This document shows, one piece after another, positions 1-8,608 of a stretch of 30,238 bases of DNA. A model generated the notes under the pieces. The model made no database searches. It was not told where the DNA came from and saw only the letters and a program-made list of their open reading frames with translations. Source of the stretch: CAZUTK01 sp964623265. GTDB lineage: Bacteria > Electryoneota > B3-LCP. The position numbers and the translations under genes are program-made. The stretch spans positions 1-30,238 of the forward strand of contig CAZUTK010000039.1 of NCBI GenBank assembly GCA_964623265.1, written 5' to 3'. Each line of letters begins with the position of its first letter. The stretch's first letter is position 1.

Positions 1-2
1 AT

Positions 3-2648
3 GTCTTCATCGTCTTCCATGCCGGCGTAGGGCAGGATTTTCAGGTCGGCTTCGACGAAACACCGCACGACATCCCGTCTGCAATGATCACTCTGGAGGA
101 TCTACGCGGCGCGCTGGAAGACCCGGATTACCCTGGTATCGAAGTCAACGGAGCGTACGTGACGCGCGGTCTGCTACTTCCGGAATCCGAGAGGCAATCC
201 GAAGTGGACGTCGAAATCGCTTTGAACGGCACCGCCGCCCTTCTCTTCGCGAATTACCTCGGCTTGCCCGCCTTATACAACACCGAAAACGGCACGTCCG
301 GCATCGGGCGGTTCGGGTTGATGGACCAAGGATCCGGTAATTTCGCCGGTATGATCCCCGCCAGACCCTGCGCTTGGTCGCGGGTCTTCATGGGCTGGGA
401 AGAAGCGGTGACAATCCGCCCAGATGCCGCTGCCGACACGTTCTATGTGAATGTATCCGGATACGGAAACCCAGCAGATACGACTCTTCATCCCATTTAT
501 CGCGTGGATTTAGACGAAAACGAATACTTTCTCATCGAAAATCGCTCAGATGATCCGGATTCTCTCGGCTTTACTTATGTCTATGATCGGCAGAATCGTC
601 GTCTGAAAGTTCGTAAGGACTATACCATCGAGGTTATGGACGGCGGCTTCGGAGTGATCGTCCGCGCCGACAACTATGATTTCGGCATCCCGGGTGAAGG
701 AATCTTGATCTGGCATATTGATCAGAGCGTCATCGAAGCGAAGTATGCGGAGAATGCGGTCAATAACGATCTTTCCCATCGCGGAGTCGCGCTGGTGGAA
801 GCCGATGCGGCGCAGGATATTGGTCAACAATACGGCTTCCTTGATGTAGGTTACGGTGTAGAGTACGGTTGGTCCCGCGATTTCTTCTTCGCCGGCAACG
901 AAGAATTCCTGGCGGCGAATCCGAAATACAGTTCGGTCGTCTTCTACAATGAATCGTTTCCGAACACAAAAACTTACAGCGGCGCTTCGACTGGGTTGCG
1001 CTTCGAAGGCTTCAGTCCGCGCGCTACCGTGATGAGCTTCCGCATAGAGAACGACTGGGCGCAGGCAGGCTTTCCGCGCAAGCTCGCGGAGGCTTCCTCT
1101 CAGCTCTCGCCATCCGCCATAGACTTCGATCAAGACGGGAAAACCGATTGGATCCTAACGGTGACGCCCAGCGGCGCGATTCAAGCGTTTGATGCTTTGG
1201 GGCGCGCGCATGGAAATCTGTATGAGACTCGCTGGATAACAAACCTGCTCGGCGACAGCGCGCTGGTTCACGATACCTTGCTGGCGCGGGTGGATTCGAT
1301 CCGTTTTTCGCCTGCCCTGGATGTTGCGGGAAACGGCTTCTTCGGGATCTTTCCAGCCGTCGGAGGGAAAATTTACCGGCTGGAGTATGACTTGGGCGTT
1401 GATCAGCTGGTTTTGGACAGCCTTAGCGTAGATTCATCCGTTTCCTGTCTGCCGGTAATCCGGGGCAGCGGCGAACAGCGGATTTGGGCGGTCGGCACTT
1501 CTACGGGAGAATTCCTCGCCTATGATGCGGAAAACGGCGTCCGTTTCAGCTCTATTCCATTCCCTGGGGAACCCGTCGTCGGTCTCTGTCTGCAGGACAC
1601 CTCGCAGTCAGCGCCGTTTTTCCTGCTGACTGCTTCCGGAGGAGCCGCCTTGCTGGATGCTTTTGAAGAGAAGATAATCTGGAGCACCCGATTGCCTCTG
1701 ACTTCAACCTTTCCACCTGTCTCGATTTATCAGCCGATCTATCAACGTTGGGATCTGGCGGTTGTAGGAAATGGGGGGGATGCAGTTTTACTGAATCCTG
1801 AAGACGGGACTCTCCGCGCTGGGTTTCCCGTTAAAACCGGAATGCAGATCACTGCACCGCCCGCCGCTGCGGATTTCGATCGCGACGGCAGGCAGGAGGT
1901 TCTGCTTCTGGGCGCAAATCGCATCCTCGGGCTTTCCGCCAACGGCACGATCATGGCGAACTGGAAGACGATCGTGGATGCCAATAGACCTCAGGCGCCG
2001 CTGCTCTCCCCGCCGCTGCTCTGCGATATGACGCTGAATTCCAATATATCTGAAACCGGCGTGATCAAGGTGGTGTTCGGCTGGTCCGATGGATCCGTGG
2101 ATGTCGCCGGCAACACCGGCGTCTCTTCCAGAGATTTCCCCTTGGCGACGGGAAACCCGGTGCATTCATCCCCGCTTATGGTGCAGTTGGACGATGACGT
2201 AAAGCCGGAACTGCTGGCGCTGGATGCGCAGGGAATGCTGTATTGCTGGCATCTGGCGCAGCCGGGAGCTTTCGAACAGATGCGCATCCCCTGGAACGGA
2301 CTGCAGAACGGCAACCAACGCCGGGGTTTGGCGCTGGATGTGGTGCCGGTAGCGCCGCAGGATCCTACTCTTCTAATTACGTCGAAAGTTTATCCATGGC
2401 CCAATCCCGCGAGCGATGTCTCGCATATCCGCTACAAAATGGGTCAATCCGGAACGGTGACTGTGAGAATCTTCGATCAAGCCGGCGATCTGGTCGAAGA
2501 GCTGCACGGGGCGGCGGAAGCGGGACTGGAAGGGGAAATCCTCTGGAACCTGAACGGAGTGGATTCAGGTGTTTACATCGGTCGAGTCGAAGCGGAAACG
2601 AACGGCAGGAAAGAAAAGGCGTTCATTAAAATTGCAGTGATCAAGTGA
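3..2648 (+). CDS. M6-like (immune inhibitor A type) secreted protein, zinc site degenerate, T9SS tail; 5' partial
   Basis: The frame is open from base 3, so the true start lies upstream; the first ATG in the window is at 84 and residues below are numbered from it. Residues 50-105 match the M6 metallopeptidase core: the family block around HExxHxxGLPDLYDT, then GIGxxxLM and the AWSRVFMGW end. Here HEFGH reads LLFAN (53-57) and the third ligand position, Asp of LPD, is Ala63, while the Met-turn (GLM, 78-80) remains, so zinc hydrolysis is not expected. From about 340 to 720 there are FG-GAP/propeller-like strands with DxDxDG loops near 347 and 597. Residues 769-854 form a T9SS type A-like sorting domain (YPWPNPA, FDQAGDLV, SGVYIGRV, ending KIAVIK). 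It is likely a cell-surface or secreted binding protein. The stop overlaps the next gene's GTG by four bases. Family assignment is confident; function is not known. Confidence 0.85.
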   Translation, partial: VFIVFHAGVGQDFQVGFDETPHDIPSAMITLEDLRGALEDPDYPGIEVNGAYVTRGLLLPESERQSEVDVEIALNGTAALLFANYLGLPALYNTENGTSGIGRFGLMDQGSGNFAGMIPARPCAWSRVFMGWEEAVTIRPDAAADTFYVNVSGYGNPADTTLHPIYRVDLDENEYFLIENRSDDPDSLGFTYVYDRQNRRLKVRKDYTIEVMDGGFGVIVRADNYDFGIPGEGILIWHIDQSVIEAKYAENAVNNDLSHRGVALVEADAAQDIGQQYGFLDVGYGVEYGWSRDFFFAGNEEFLAANPKYSSVVFYNESFPNTKTYSGASTGLRFEGFSPRATVMSFRIENDWAQAGFPRKLAEASSQLSPSAIDFDQDGKTDWILTVTPSGAIQAFDALGRAHGNLYETRWITNLLGDSALVHDTLLARVDSIRFSPALDVAGNGFFGIFPAVGGKIYRLEYDLGVDQLVLDSLSVDSSVSCLPVIRGSGEQRIWAVGTSTGEFLAYDAENGVRFSSIPFPGEPVVGLCLQDTSQSAPFFLLTASGGAALLDAFEEKIIWSTRLPLTSTFPPVSIYQPIYQRWDLAVVGNGGDAVLLNPEDGTLRAGFPVKTGMQITAPPAAADFDRDGRQEVLLLGANRILGLSANGTIMANWKTIVDANRPQAPLLSPPLLCDMTLNSNISETGVIKVVFGWSDGSVDVAGNTGVSSRDFPLATGNPVHSSPLMVQLDDDVKPELLALDAQGMLYCWHLAQPGAFEQMRIPWNGLQNGNQRRGLALDVVPVAPQDPTLLITSKVYPWPNPASDVSHIRYKMGQSGTVTVRIFDQAGDLVEELHGAAEAGLEGEILWNLNGVDSGVYIGRVEAETNGRKEKAFIKIAVIK

Positions 2649-5600
2649 AATATTCCCATACAAGGCGGCGACTCGGCTTATTTCGATTGTGTGCCGGTCT
2701 GGCGATGATTCTCTTGCAGACTCCTCGCCTGCAGGCGCAGCCGGAAGAATACAATCATCCGGAGCTGCACTGGATGGTGCACGAAACCTCGCATTTCCGC
2801 ATCTTTTACCATGACGGCGCGGAACGCACCGCTCGCGAGCTGGCTGCGATCGCAGAGGAGATTTATGATCCCATCACCAGCCTGTATGACTACTATCCGG
2901 ACAGCAAGACGAGCGTAATCGTTCGGGATCACGACGATTACTCGAACGGCGGCGCTTACTATTACGACAATAAGATCGTGATCTGGGCGACCGCTCTGGA
3001 TTTCGCCCTGCGCGGGACGCATCACTGGCTGCGCAACGTGATGACTCACGAATTCACGCACTTGATCCAGCTGGGCGCATCGCGGAAGGGTCCTCGCTGG
3101 CTGCCGGCGTTCTATCTGCAGTGGATCGAATACGAGAAGGAGAAGCGCCCGGATGTCTTGTACGGCTATCCGAATGTCCTGGCGTCCTATCCGCTGCCGC
3201 TGACCGTGATTCCCCCTTGGTTTGCGGAAGGCGCTTCGCAAACTCAGCGTCCCGGATTAGGCTATGAACATTGGGATTCCCATCGGGATATGCTGCTGCG
3301 GATGCGGGTTCTGGAAGGCAAGCTATTATCCTATACGGAGATGGGGTATTACGGTAAAACCAGTCTGGATGCAGAGTCCGTTTACAATCAGGGCTTCTCG
3401 CTGGTGCAATACATAATCCATCATTGGGGTGCGGATGCACTGCAGGATTTATCCAATGAAATGCGCAATCCCCTAGCCTGGAATTTTGATTATGCCCTGA
3501 AGAGGCGATTGCAAATCAGTGGTAAAGAGCTCTATAATCGCTGGTCGGATCACCTGCGTCAGGAATACGAACAGCGCACCGAGCAAATCCGCCGTAATCC
3601 CGTTTCCGGGGAAATCATTCGAGAAGACGGTTTCGCGAATCTGCACCCGCGTTGGAGCCCGGACGGTGAAACCATCGCCTATACCTCTAACCCCGGTGCG
3701 GATTATTTCTTCTTATCCGGATTGTACCTTTATGACATCCAGAATAAAACGCACAAGCAGTTGACCGCCGGCGTGGGTTCGCAGTTAGCCTGGAGTCCTG
3801 ACGGGAGATTCATCTTCTTCCACAAACAATTCAATCCGGATCGCAACCGTTCCCGCTATGATGATTTGGCGGCTTGGGATCGCCAGACAGAGAAAGTTCT
3901 GCGCCTGACTCAATCGCGCAGAGCTTCTCAGGTGGATCTGTCGCCCGATGGAAAACGCCTTTGTTTTGTCGTGAATTCCGACGGTACGGAAAACCTCTGG
4001 GCGGCGCAGCTCAGCGAAGCCTGGTGGGAAAAACCGATCGCGGAACGCCTCAGCAACGAGATCGCTCTGACGCATTTTTCCAACGGCGAGCAGGTTCACA
4101 CTCCGAAATGGTCGCCCGACGGCGAACGCATCCTCTTCGCCTTAAATCGCGATCGTGAGCGCTCCATCCTGCTGTACGATTTGCGGGATGAAACCAGTCG
4201 GACTGTGATGGCTACCGGCGCGGACGGCAGGGATCCCGCCTGGTGCGGTTCAGATGAGTTCTATTTTTCATCGGATCAAACAGGGATTTTTAACCTCTAT
4301 CGCTATAGTCTAAAGGACGGCGCATCTGCTCCGGTGACCAATGTGCTGGGCGGAGCTTTTATGCCGGATATTTCCTCCGAAGGGCGGATCGTCTATTCGG
4401 AGTATCACGCCGCTGGCTATAAACTGGCTCTGATGGATTCCGCGATTTCCGTCCTCCCTGAGCAGATGGTTTATATCGCGGGTTATGCGAATAAGCTGCC
4501 GGAAGTTGCTTATTCGGACGAACCTGCCGTGGAACCGCCGAGCAAACCCTATAAGCCCAGTTTCGATAAAACCTTCGTTTTTCCGCGGCTGGCGATGGAT
4601 TACGGGACGTTCAAGCCCGGGCTGTATTTTTATTTCCAAGACATTCTCGAGCAATTGAGCGCTTTCGGCGGATTTTCCATGAACACTAAAAAGGATTACG
4701 ATCTCTTCGCCCTGCTCGATTATAAGAGGCTGCATCCTACACTTTTTATTGAAGCCTACAACCTCGTGCGTCACACCCGCCAGACCTTCGAAGATCCCAC
4801 GAAAATCATCGGCGAACAGGGTTCCGGTGCTTCCGCGGTGCCGATCTACGAAAAATATTCGATTGACTATAACTTCAATTTGCTCGAAGTGGATGCGGGG
4901 GCGAAAATTAAGCTGCGGGACGAAATCGGATTGCGGATCGCGGGGATTTTGTCCCGCTATAGAACGAATTTGACGCTGGACGACGGCACGGTCTTCGGCT
5001 ATACGTATTTCAAAGGCAAAGCCGTCGAATTGGCGTTGACCGCGGACTATCGCGCGCCGGGCAGAGACCAGGATATTGCGCCGACCGGCGGATTTTTCTT
5101 GCAGGTAAAAGCCGCTCGAGAATTCAACGACTTTATTGACGGATTTGAAATCAACGCGGAAAAGGGCACGCTGCAGGAAGTGTACACGCCTTATCGCTAC
5201 AATCGAATTCAATTTGTCGCAGATAAATATCTCGCATCGCCGTTGCACGCCCACCACAGTCTGACTTTCACCGCGGATCTCGGTTTCTTGGACAAACCGG
5301 TGGACGACTTTTTTCACCTCTATGCCGGGGGGCTGGATGGTATGAGGGGTTACTCCTATTACAGTATGGGGGGGACGAGAAAGGCGATTCTTCGAGGCGT
5401 ATACGCTTTTCCGCTTCGTCGCGACATCGCCGCACAAATCGGATTCTTAAGCCTCGATAAAATCTATCTGCAGGGCTTCGCGGATATCGGCGACGCCTGG
5501 GAAGGAGATCTGGATTTCGCCGATCTGAAGAAAGACGCCGGCGCCGGCTTGAAAGTGCAGTTCTTCAGCTTCACGACTTTTCCCACGGCGCTTACTTTGG

Positions 5601-5746
5601 ATGCCGCATACGGGTTTGATCAGTTCACCGTCGTGGACGAAAACGGGGAGCACGATTACGGCGCGGAATGGCGGTATTATCTCACGCTGCTGTTCAATTT
5701 CAATCTCCGTCATAGTGCCAGTCTGAGCAATGCGCGTTTTCGATGA
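2645..5746 (+). CDS. Outer-membrane fusion: HEFTH zinc peptidase + TolB-like propeller + Omp85-like barrel
   Basis: This 1033-residue protein starts with GTG inside the stop of the previous gene (GTGA overlap), so the two are probably translationally coupled. A basic N-terminus and hydrophobic run ending near residue 31 (LQAQ) form a signal peptide. Residues 40-310 are a gluzincin-type peptidase domain: HEFTH at 135-139 and the likely third ligand Glu195 in PPWFAEG. Residues 320-605 are a TolB/WD40-like propeller with (W)SPDG repeats near 337, 383, 433 and 489. From about 640 to the end, alternating aromatic strands look like a beta-barrel; GGLDGMRGY (895-903) resembles the conserved VRGF/Y loop 6 motif of Omp85 proteins, followed by strand-like LRGVYAFPL. 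The barrel probably anchors the protein in the outer membrane with the peptidase and propeller exposed. Which side they face, and the substrate, cannot be read from sequence. Confidence 0.85.
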   Translation: MKYSHTRRRLGLFRLCAGLAMILLQTPRLQAQPEEYNHPELHWMVHETSHFRIFYHDGAERTARELAAIAEEIYDPITSLYDYYPDSKTSVIVRDHDDYSNGGAYYYDNKIVIWATALDFALRGTHHWLRNVMTHEFTHLIQLGASRKGPRWLPAFYLQWIEYEKEKRPDVLYGYPNVLASYPLPLTVIPPWFAEGASQTQRPGLGYEHWDSHRDMLLRMRVLEGKLLSYTEMGYYGKTSLDAESVYNQGFSLVQYIIHHWGADALQDLSNEMRNPLAWNFDYALKRRLQISGKELYNRWSDHLRQEYEQRTEQIRRNPVSGEIIREDGFANLHPRWSPDGETIAYTSNPGADYFFLSGLYLYDIQNKTHKQLTAGVGSQLAWSPDGRFIFFHKQFNPDRNRSRYDDLAAWDRQTEKVLRLTQSRRASQVDLSPDGKRLCFVVNSDGTENLWAAQLSEAWWEKPIAERLSNEIALTHFSNGEQVHTPKWSPDGERILFALNRDRERSILLYDLRDETSRTVMATGADGRDPAWCGSDEFYFSSDQTGIFNLYRYSLKDGASAPVTNVLGGAFMPDISSEGRIVYSEYHAAGYKLALMDSAISVLPEQMVYIAGYANKLPEVAYSDEPAVEPPSKPYKPSFDKTFVFPRLAMDYGTFKPGLYFYFQDILEQLSAFGGFSMNTKKDYDLFALLDYKRLHPTLFIEAYNLVRHTRQTFEDPTKIIGEQGSGASAVPIYEKYSIDYNFNLLEVDAGAKIKLRDEIGLRIAGILSRYRTNLTLDDGTVFGYTYFKGKAVELALTADYRAPGRDQDIAPTGGFFLQVKAAREFNDFIDGFEINAEKGTLQEVYTPYRYNRIQFVADKYLASPLHAHHSLTFTADLGFLDKPVDDFFHLYAGGLDGMRGYSYYSMGGTRKAILRGVYAFPLRRDIAAQIGFLSLDKIYLQGFADIGDAWEGDLDFADLKKDAGAGLKVQFFSFTTFPTALTLDAAYGFDQFTVVDENGEHDYGAEWRYYLTLLFNFNLRHSASLSNARFR

Positions 5747-5871
5747 TAAACTCGGGATCTTTTTCGACTTGAAATCGCTGTAATAGATAGCGCCGTTTTA
5801 TGAGTTTTCATTTCCAGGTAAGTCGGCACTGAAATTCGATAAAAAACCGATTTCGATAGAAGAGGTGAGAA

Positions 5872-6813
5872 ATGCGTTGGTTTATGGTGACCCTATTAGT
5901 AATGATTCCGTTCCTGGCTCTTCAGGCGGACGTTCCGGATGCGCGGCGATTTCCGCTGGATGTGAAGAAAGCGCAGCTGGCGCAGGAACTCAGCCAGCCG
6001 GCGGAGGATCCGGCAAATGAAGTGAACGTGAGAGGAACTTCGAATCGGCTGGTGCCGGGAAAGGCACTCCTGCTATCCGCGATCCTGCCGGGGACGGGTC
6101 AACTGTACGGAAAAAATCCACTGATGGCGGGGGTGTTCTTCGCGATTGAAGTCGGCGCTTGGACCGGAGTGGCTCTGTATCACAGCAAGGGTATGCAGAA
6201 AGAAGATGACTATAAGAAGTACGCCAATGATTACTGGCTCTACTACGACGGTGCCTATTCGGGTGATTTCGGCTCCTATTTGGATTATGAGTATTGGGCG
6301 GCGGCTGTTATGGGACCTTACGGCGACGGTACCGGCGAGCTGTTCCCGGGCAGCATCACCGAATGGCAGGAAGAGACCTGGCAGAATAAGCTCAAATACC
6401 TCCCCCAGGACGGCTTCACGCACGAATTGGATCCCGAGGATAAAGATCAGCAGTATTATGAGATGATCGGAAAGTATAATCAGTTCGGCGCCGGCTGGCC
6501 TGCAGCGGGGGACGCGATTGCGGATTATCGCACGACGACTCACACCAACTGGCGCTGGGAAACCTCTAATAGTTATCGCGAAAATTATTTGAATCTGCGC
6601 AAGGAATCCAACGACGCCCTCGATATGTCCAAGAATTTCACTATGGTAGTGCTAGCGAATCATTTGATCTCCGCTCTGCACGCCGGCTTCAACGTCAGCT
6701 GGTATAATCGCAAGCTGGCGAAGGAGCAGAAGGTCGAGGGTTCATTCCGCATGGAGCCGAAACAGATCAACAACGAACAACTCACAATGGCGACTCTTCG
6801 CGTCAGGTTTTAG
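5872..6813 (+). CDS. DUF5683-like envelope protein (paralogue 1)
   Basis: 313 residues, with a strong ribosome site (GAGGTGAG) just before the ATG. A signal peptide (MRWFMVTLL to about residue 20, LQA) is followed by a linker and a segment reading LLSAILPGTGQLYGK, the PGxGQxY turn typical of DUF5683-type envelope proteins, then a hydrophobic helix (MAGVFFAIEVGAWTGVALY). The middle is rich in Tyr, Trp and Asp, and a second hydrophobic helix sits near NHLISALHAGF. A next-gene paralogue shares both hydrophobic blocks. Members of this type are probably inner-membrane or periplasm-facing; no biochemical role is established that I can name. Position after the barrel fusion suggests an envelope role, but the 125-base gap means co-transcription is uncertain. 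Confidence 0.65.
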   Translation: MRWFMVTLLVMIPFLALQADVPDARRFPLDVKKAQLAQELSQPAEDPANEVNVRGTSNRLVPGKALLLSAILPGTGQLYGKNPLMAGVFFAIEVGAWTGVALYHSKGMQKEDDYKKYANDYWLYYDGAYSGDFGSYLDYEYWAAAVMGPYGDGTGELFPGSITEWQEETWQNKLKYLPQDGFTHELDPEDKDQQYYEMIGKYNQFGAGWPAAGDAIADYRTTTHTNWRWETSNSYRENYLNLRKESNDALDMSKNFTMVVLANHLISALHAGFNVSWYNRKLAKEQKVEGSFRMEPKQINNEQLTMATLRVRF

Positions 6814-6825
6814 TCTCGAAGCGCA

Positions 6826-7599
6826 ATGCATCTGCTTCATAAAACGATCATCATTGTTGTCTCCGTCGTCTTTTTTTTAGGAATCGAGGCGGCCGCGCGG
6901 GACAGTAAGATCCGTCTGTTCGAAGCTCGTCCGCATACAGCGCTGACTCAGCAGCTTCTGTCAGCAGAAGTGGATGCAGAAAACCTGTTCCGAACAGCCG
7001 TGGGGGAGAGTACCGATACGCGGCGGGACGTATCGCGGGGCGGAGCGATGCTGCGTTCGCTGCTGATCCCCGGCTGGGGGGAAGCCTATCTGGGCTATCG
7101 TGGGACGGCAAACGCTTTTTTCTGGGCGGACGTCGCCATCTGGGCGACGGTGATCAGCCTGGAAACCTACAGCCGCTGGCGCGAAGATCAGTTCATGGCG
7201 TTCGCCACGCAGCATTCCGGCGCGCAGATGTCCGGCAAGAGCGATTCCTTCTTCGCGGATATCAGCAATTATATGAACACGGAAGCCTACAACGAAGCGA
7301 GGCTGCGCAACCGCGATTTCGACGCCCTCTATACAGATCCTGCTTATTATTGGTCCTGGGATTCGGATCAAAGCCGTCTGGATTACGATCATATCCGGCT
7401 TTCCAGCCGGGCGGCGCACAATAAAATTTACTTCTTCATCGGCGCCGCCGCTCTGAATCGCATCATTTCCGTCATTGATGCCGGCAAGAAAGCAGGCGAT
7501 CTGCAGAAAGACTCAAGGATCAGCTTCCGCGCCGAACCCGGCTGGCAAGATCAAGCTGCGACAATGCGCTTGGTCCTGACCGCCGCTCTTTCCCCCTGA
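6826..7599 (+). CDS. DUF5683-like envelope protein (paralogue 2)
   Basis: 257 residues starting 12 bases after the previous stop, so almost certainly the same transcript. Signal peptide MHLLHKTIIIVVSVVFFLGIEA. The sequence MLRSLLIPGWGEAYLGYRG aligns with the PGxGQLYGK block of the upstream gene, followed by a hydrophobic segment (ANAFFWADVAIWATVISLETY) and a second conserved block NRIISVIDAG matching NHLISALHAG there. The two genes are therefore tandem diverged duplicates rather than unrelated neighbours. The central region is again Tyr/Trp/Asp rich (YYWSWDSDQSRLDYDH). No catalytic motif is visible. The ribosome site is weak, fitting reinitiation after the upstream gene. Function unknown. Confidence 0.65.
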   Translation: MHLLHKTIIIVVSVVFFLGIEAAARDSKIRLFEARPHTALTQQLLSAEVDAENLFRTAVGESTDTRRDVSRGGAMLRSLLIPGWGEAYLGYRGTANAFFWADVAIWATVISLETYSRWREDQFMAFATQHSGAQMSGKSDSFFADISNYMNTEAYNEARLRNRDFDALYTDPAYYWSWDSDQSRLDYDHIRLSSRAAHNKIYFFIGAAALNRIISVIDAGKKAGDLQKDSRISFRAEPGWQDQAATMRLVLTAALSP

Positions 7600-7625
7600 T
7601 ACTGCTGCCTTTCTATGTATCGCCT

Positions 7626-8504
7626 ATGCGGGTCCTCATCACCGGTGCCTCCGGCTTCATCGGCGGGCACCTGTTTCACTCCTGCCCATCGGGTTGGGAC
7701 GCGTGGGGCACATATTTTGAAGCCTCTCTGAAACCGCCGTCTTCCCGTTGCTTGCGCTTGGATTTGAAAGACCACCGTGCGACGATCGAGACGCTCGAAA
7801 CGATCCAGCCTGATCTCATCCTGCACGCCGCCGCCTATTCCCGCACGGCATTCTGCGAAAAAAATCCTGAGCTTGCCCGCGAGTTGAATGTAGCCGCCGT
7901 GGCGAATCTCGCTCATTTCTGCGCAGGTCGAAAGATCCGCTTGATTTTCCTGTCGAGCGATATGGTCTTCGACGGAACGAGGGGTTCTTATTCGGAGACT
8001 GATCCGCCGCACCCCATCAATGTGTACGGTGAAACGAAGCTGGAGGCGGAACGATTCGTTCTGGAACTGGAGGATATGGGCACTGTGGTTCGGTTGAATC
8101 TGGTCTACGGAAAACCGAGATTCGGTGGCGATTCTTTCTCAGAAGAGGTCATTCGTACGGTGCGATTAAATCAGCCTTATTACCTGTTCATGGATCAGTA
8201 TCGGTCATTCCTCTCGGTTCGAAATCTGGCGCAGGTGCTCTGGGAAATCGTTGAAATCGGCTTTACCGGCTTGATCCATTTAGGCGGATCGGAATCTGCG
8301 GATCGTTATTCCTTCGCGCTGGCGCTGAGTCGCAGAGTGCATCTGGATCAGAGCTTATTTATCCCGATCAAGACGGCGCAACGGCCGGACCCGATCGGTG
8401 CCTTTCCGCTGCGCAACACATTCGATATTTCGAAGGCGAAAACCCTTTTGAAAACCCGTCTTCTGAATCTAGAAGAAGGGTTAGCGCTGGAGTATCCTGA
8501 TTGA
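7626..8504 (+). CDS. RmlD-like NAD(P)-dependent sugar-nucleotide reductase (extended SDR)
   Basis: 292 residues. The N-terminal GASGFIGGH (7-15) is the nucleotide-binding loop of extended short-chain dehydrogenases; LHAAAYSRTAFCEKNPELA (66 onward) and NVYGETK with catalytic Tyr134 and Lys138 fit the RmlD/dTDP-4-dehydrorhamnose reductase branch, whose members reduce the 4-keto group of dTDP-6-deoxy sugars. Ser110/Ser111 lie at the expected catalytic Ser position. Its length is normal for RmlD. No rmlA, rmlB or rmlC is nearby, so a rhamnose role is not supported by context; other RmlD-fold reductases, including MAT2B-like regulatory proteins, are possible. The start ATG lies 26 bases after the upstream gene. 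Confidence 0.75.
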   Translation: MRVLITGASGFIGGHLFHSCPSGWDAWGTYFEASLKPPSSRCLRLDLKDHRATIETLETIQPDLILHAAAYSRTAFCEKNPELARELNVAAVANLAHFCAGRKIRLIFLSSDMVFDGTRGSYSETDPPHPINVYGETKLEAERFVLELEDMGTVVRLNLVYGKPRFGGDSFSEEVIRTVRLNQPYYLFMDQYRSFLSVRNLAQVLWEIVEIGFTGLIHLGGSESADRYSFALALSRRVHLDQSLFIPIKTAQRPDPIGAFPLRNTFDISKAKTLLKTRLLNLEEGLALEYPD

Positions 8505-8538
8505 GATGTAATCTGAAAAAGACTAGCGGTGTTTGCAA

Positions 8539-8565
8539 GGAACCATTTATTAAGGGTTGAGTATC
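8539..8565 (+). promoter_or_regulatory. Possible ECF-sigma-type promoter upstream of the PDZ gene
   Basis: GGAACC at 8539-8544, 17 bases, then TATC. The GGAAC element resembles the -35 of extracytoplasmic-function sigma factors, which in several bacteria drive DegP-type genes. The -10 side is poorly conserved in general, so this is a weak match and could be chance. Confidence 0.2.
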
Positions 8566-8608
8566 ACCATTAAGCAAGACTTATTCGCGTTAGAATGGGG
8601 ATGAAGCC

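Noticed and set aside
546..1133. Minus-strand frame of 195 codons in the M6-like gene
   Set aside because: Shadow of the coding strand; no ribosome site and no domain pattern.
4310..5437. Long minus-strand reading frame (375 codons) opposite the barrel domain
   Set aside because: It lies wholly antisense to a well-supported gene, lacks recognisable motifs and has the amino-acid mix of a shadow frame.
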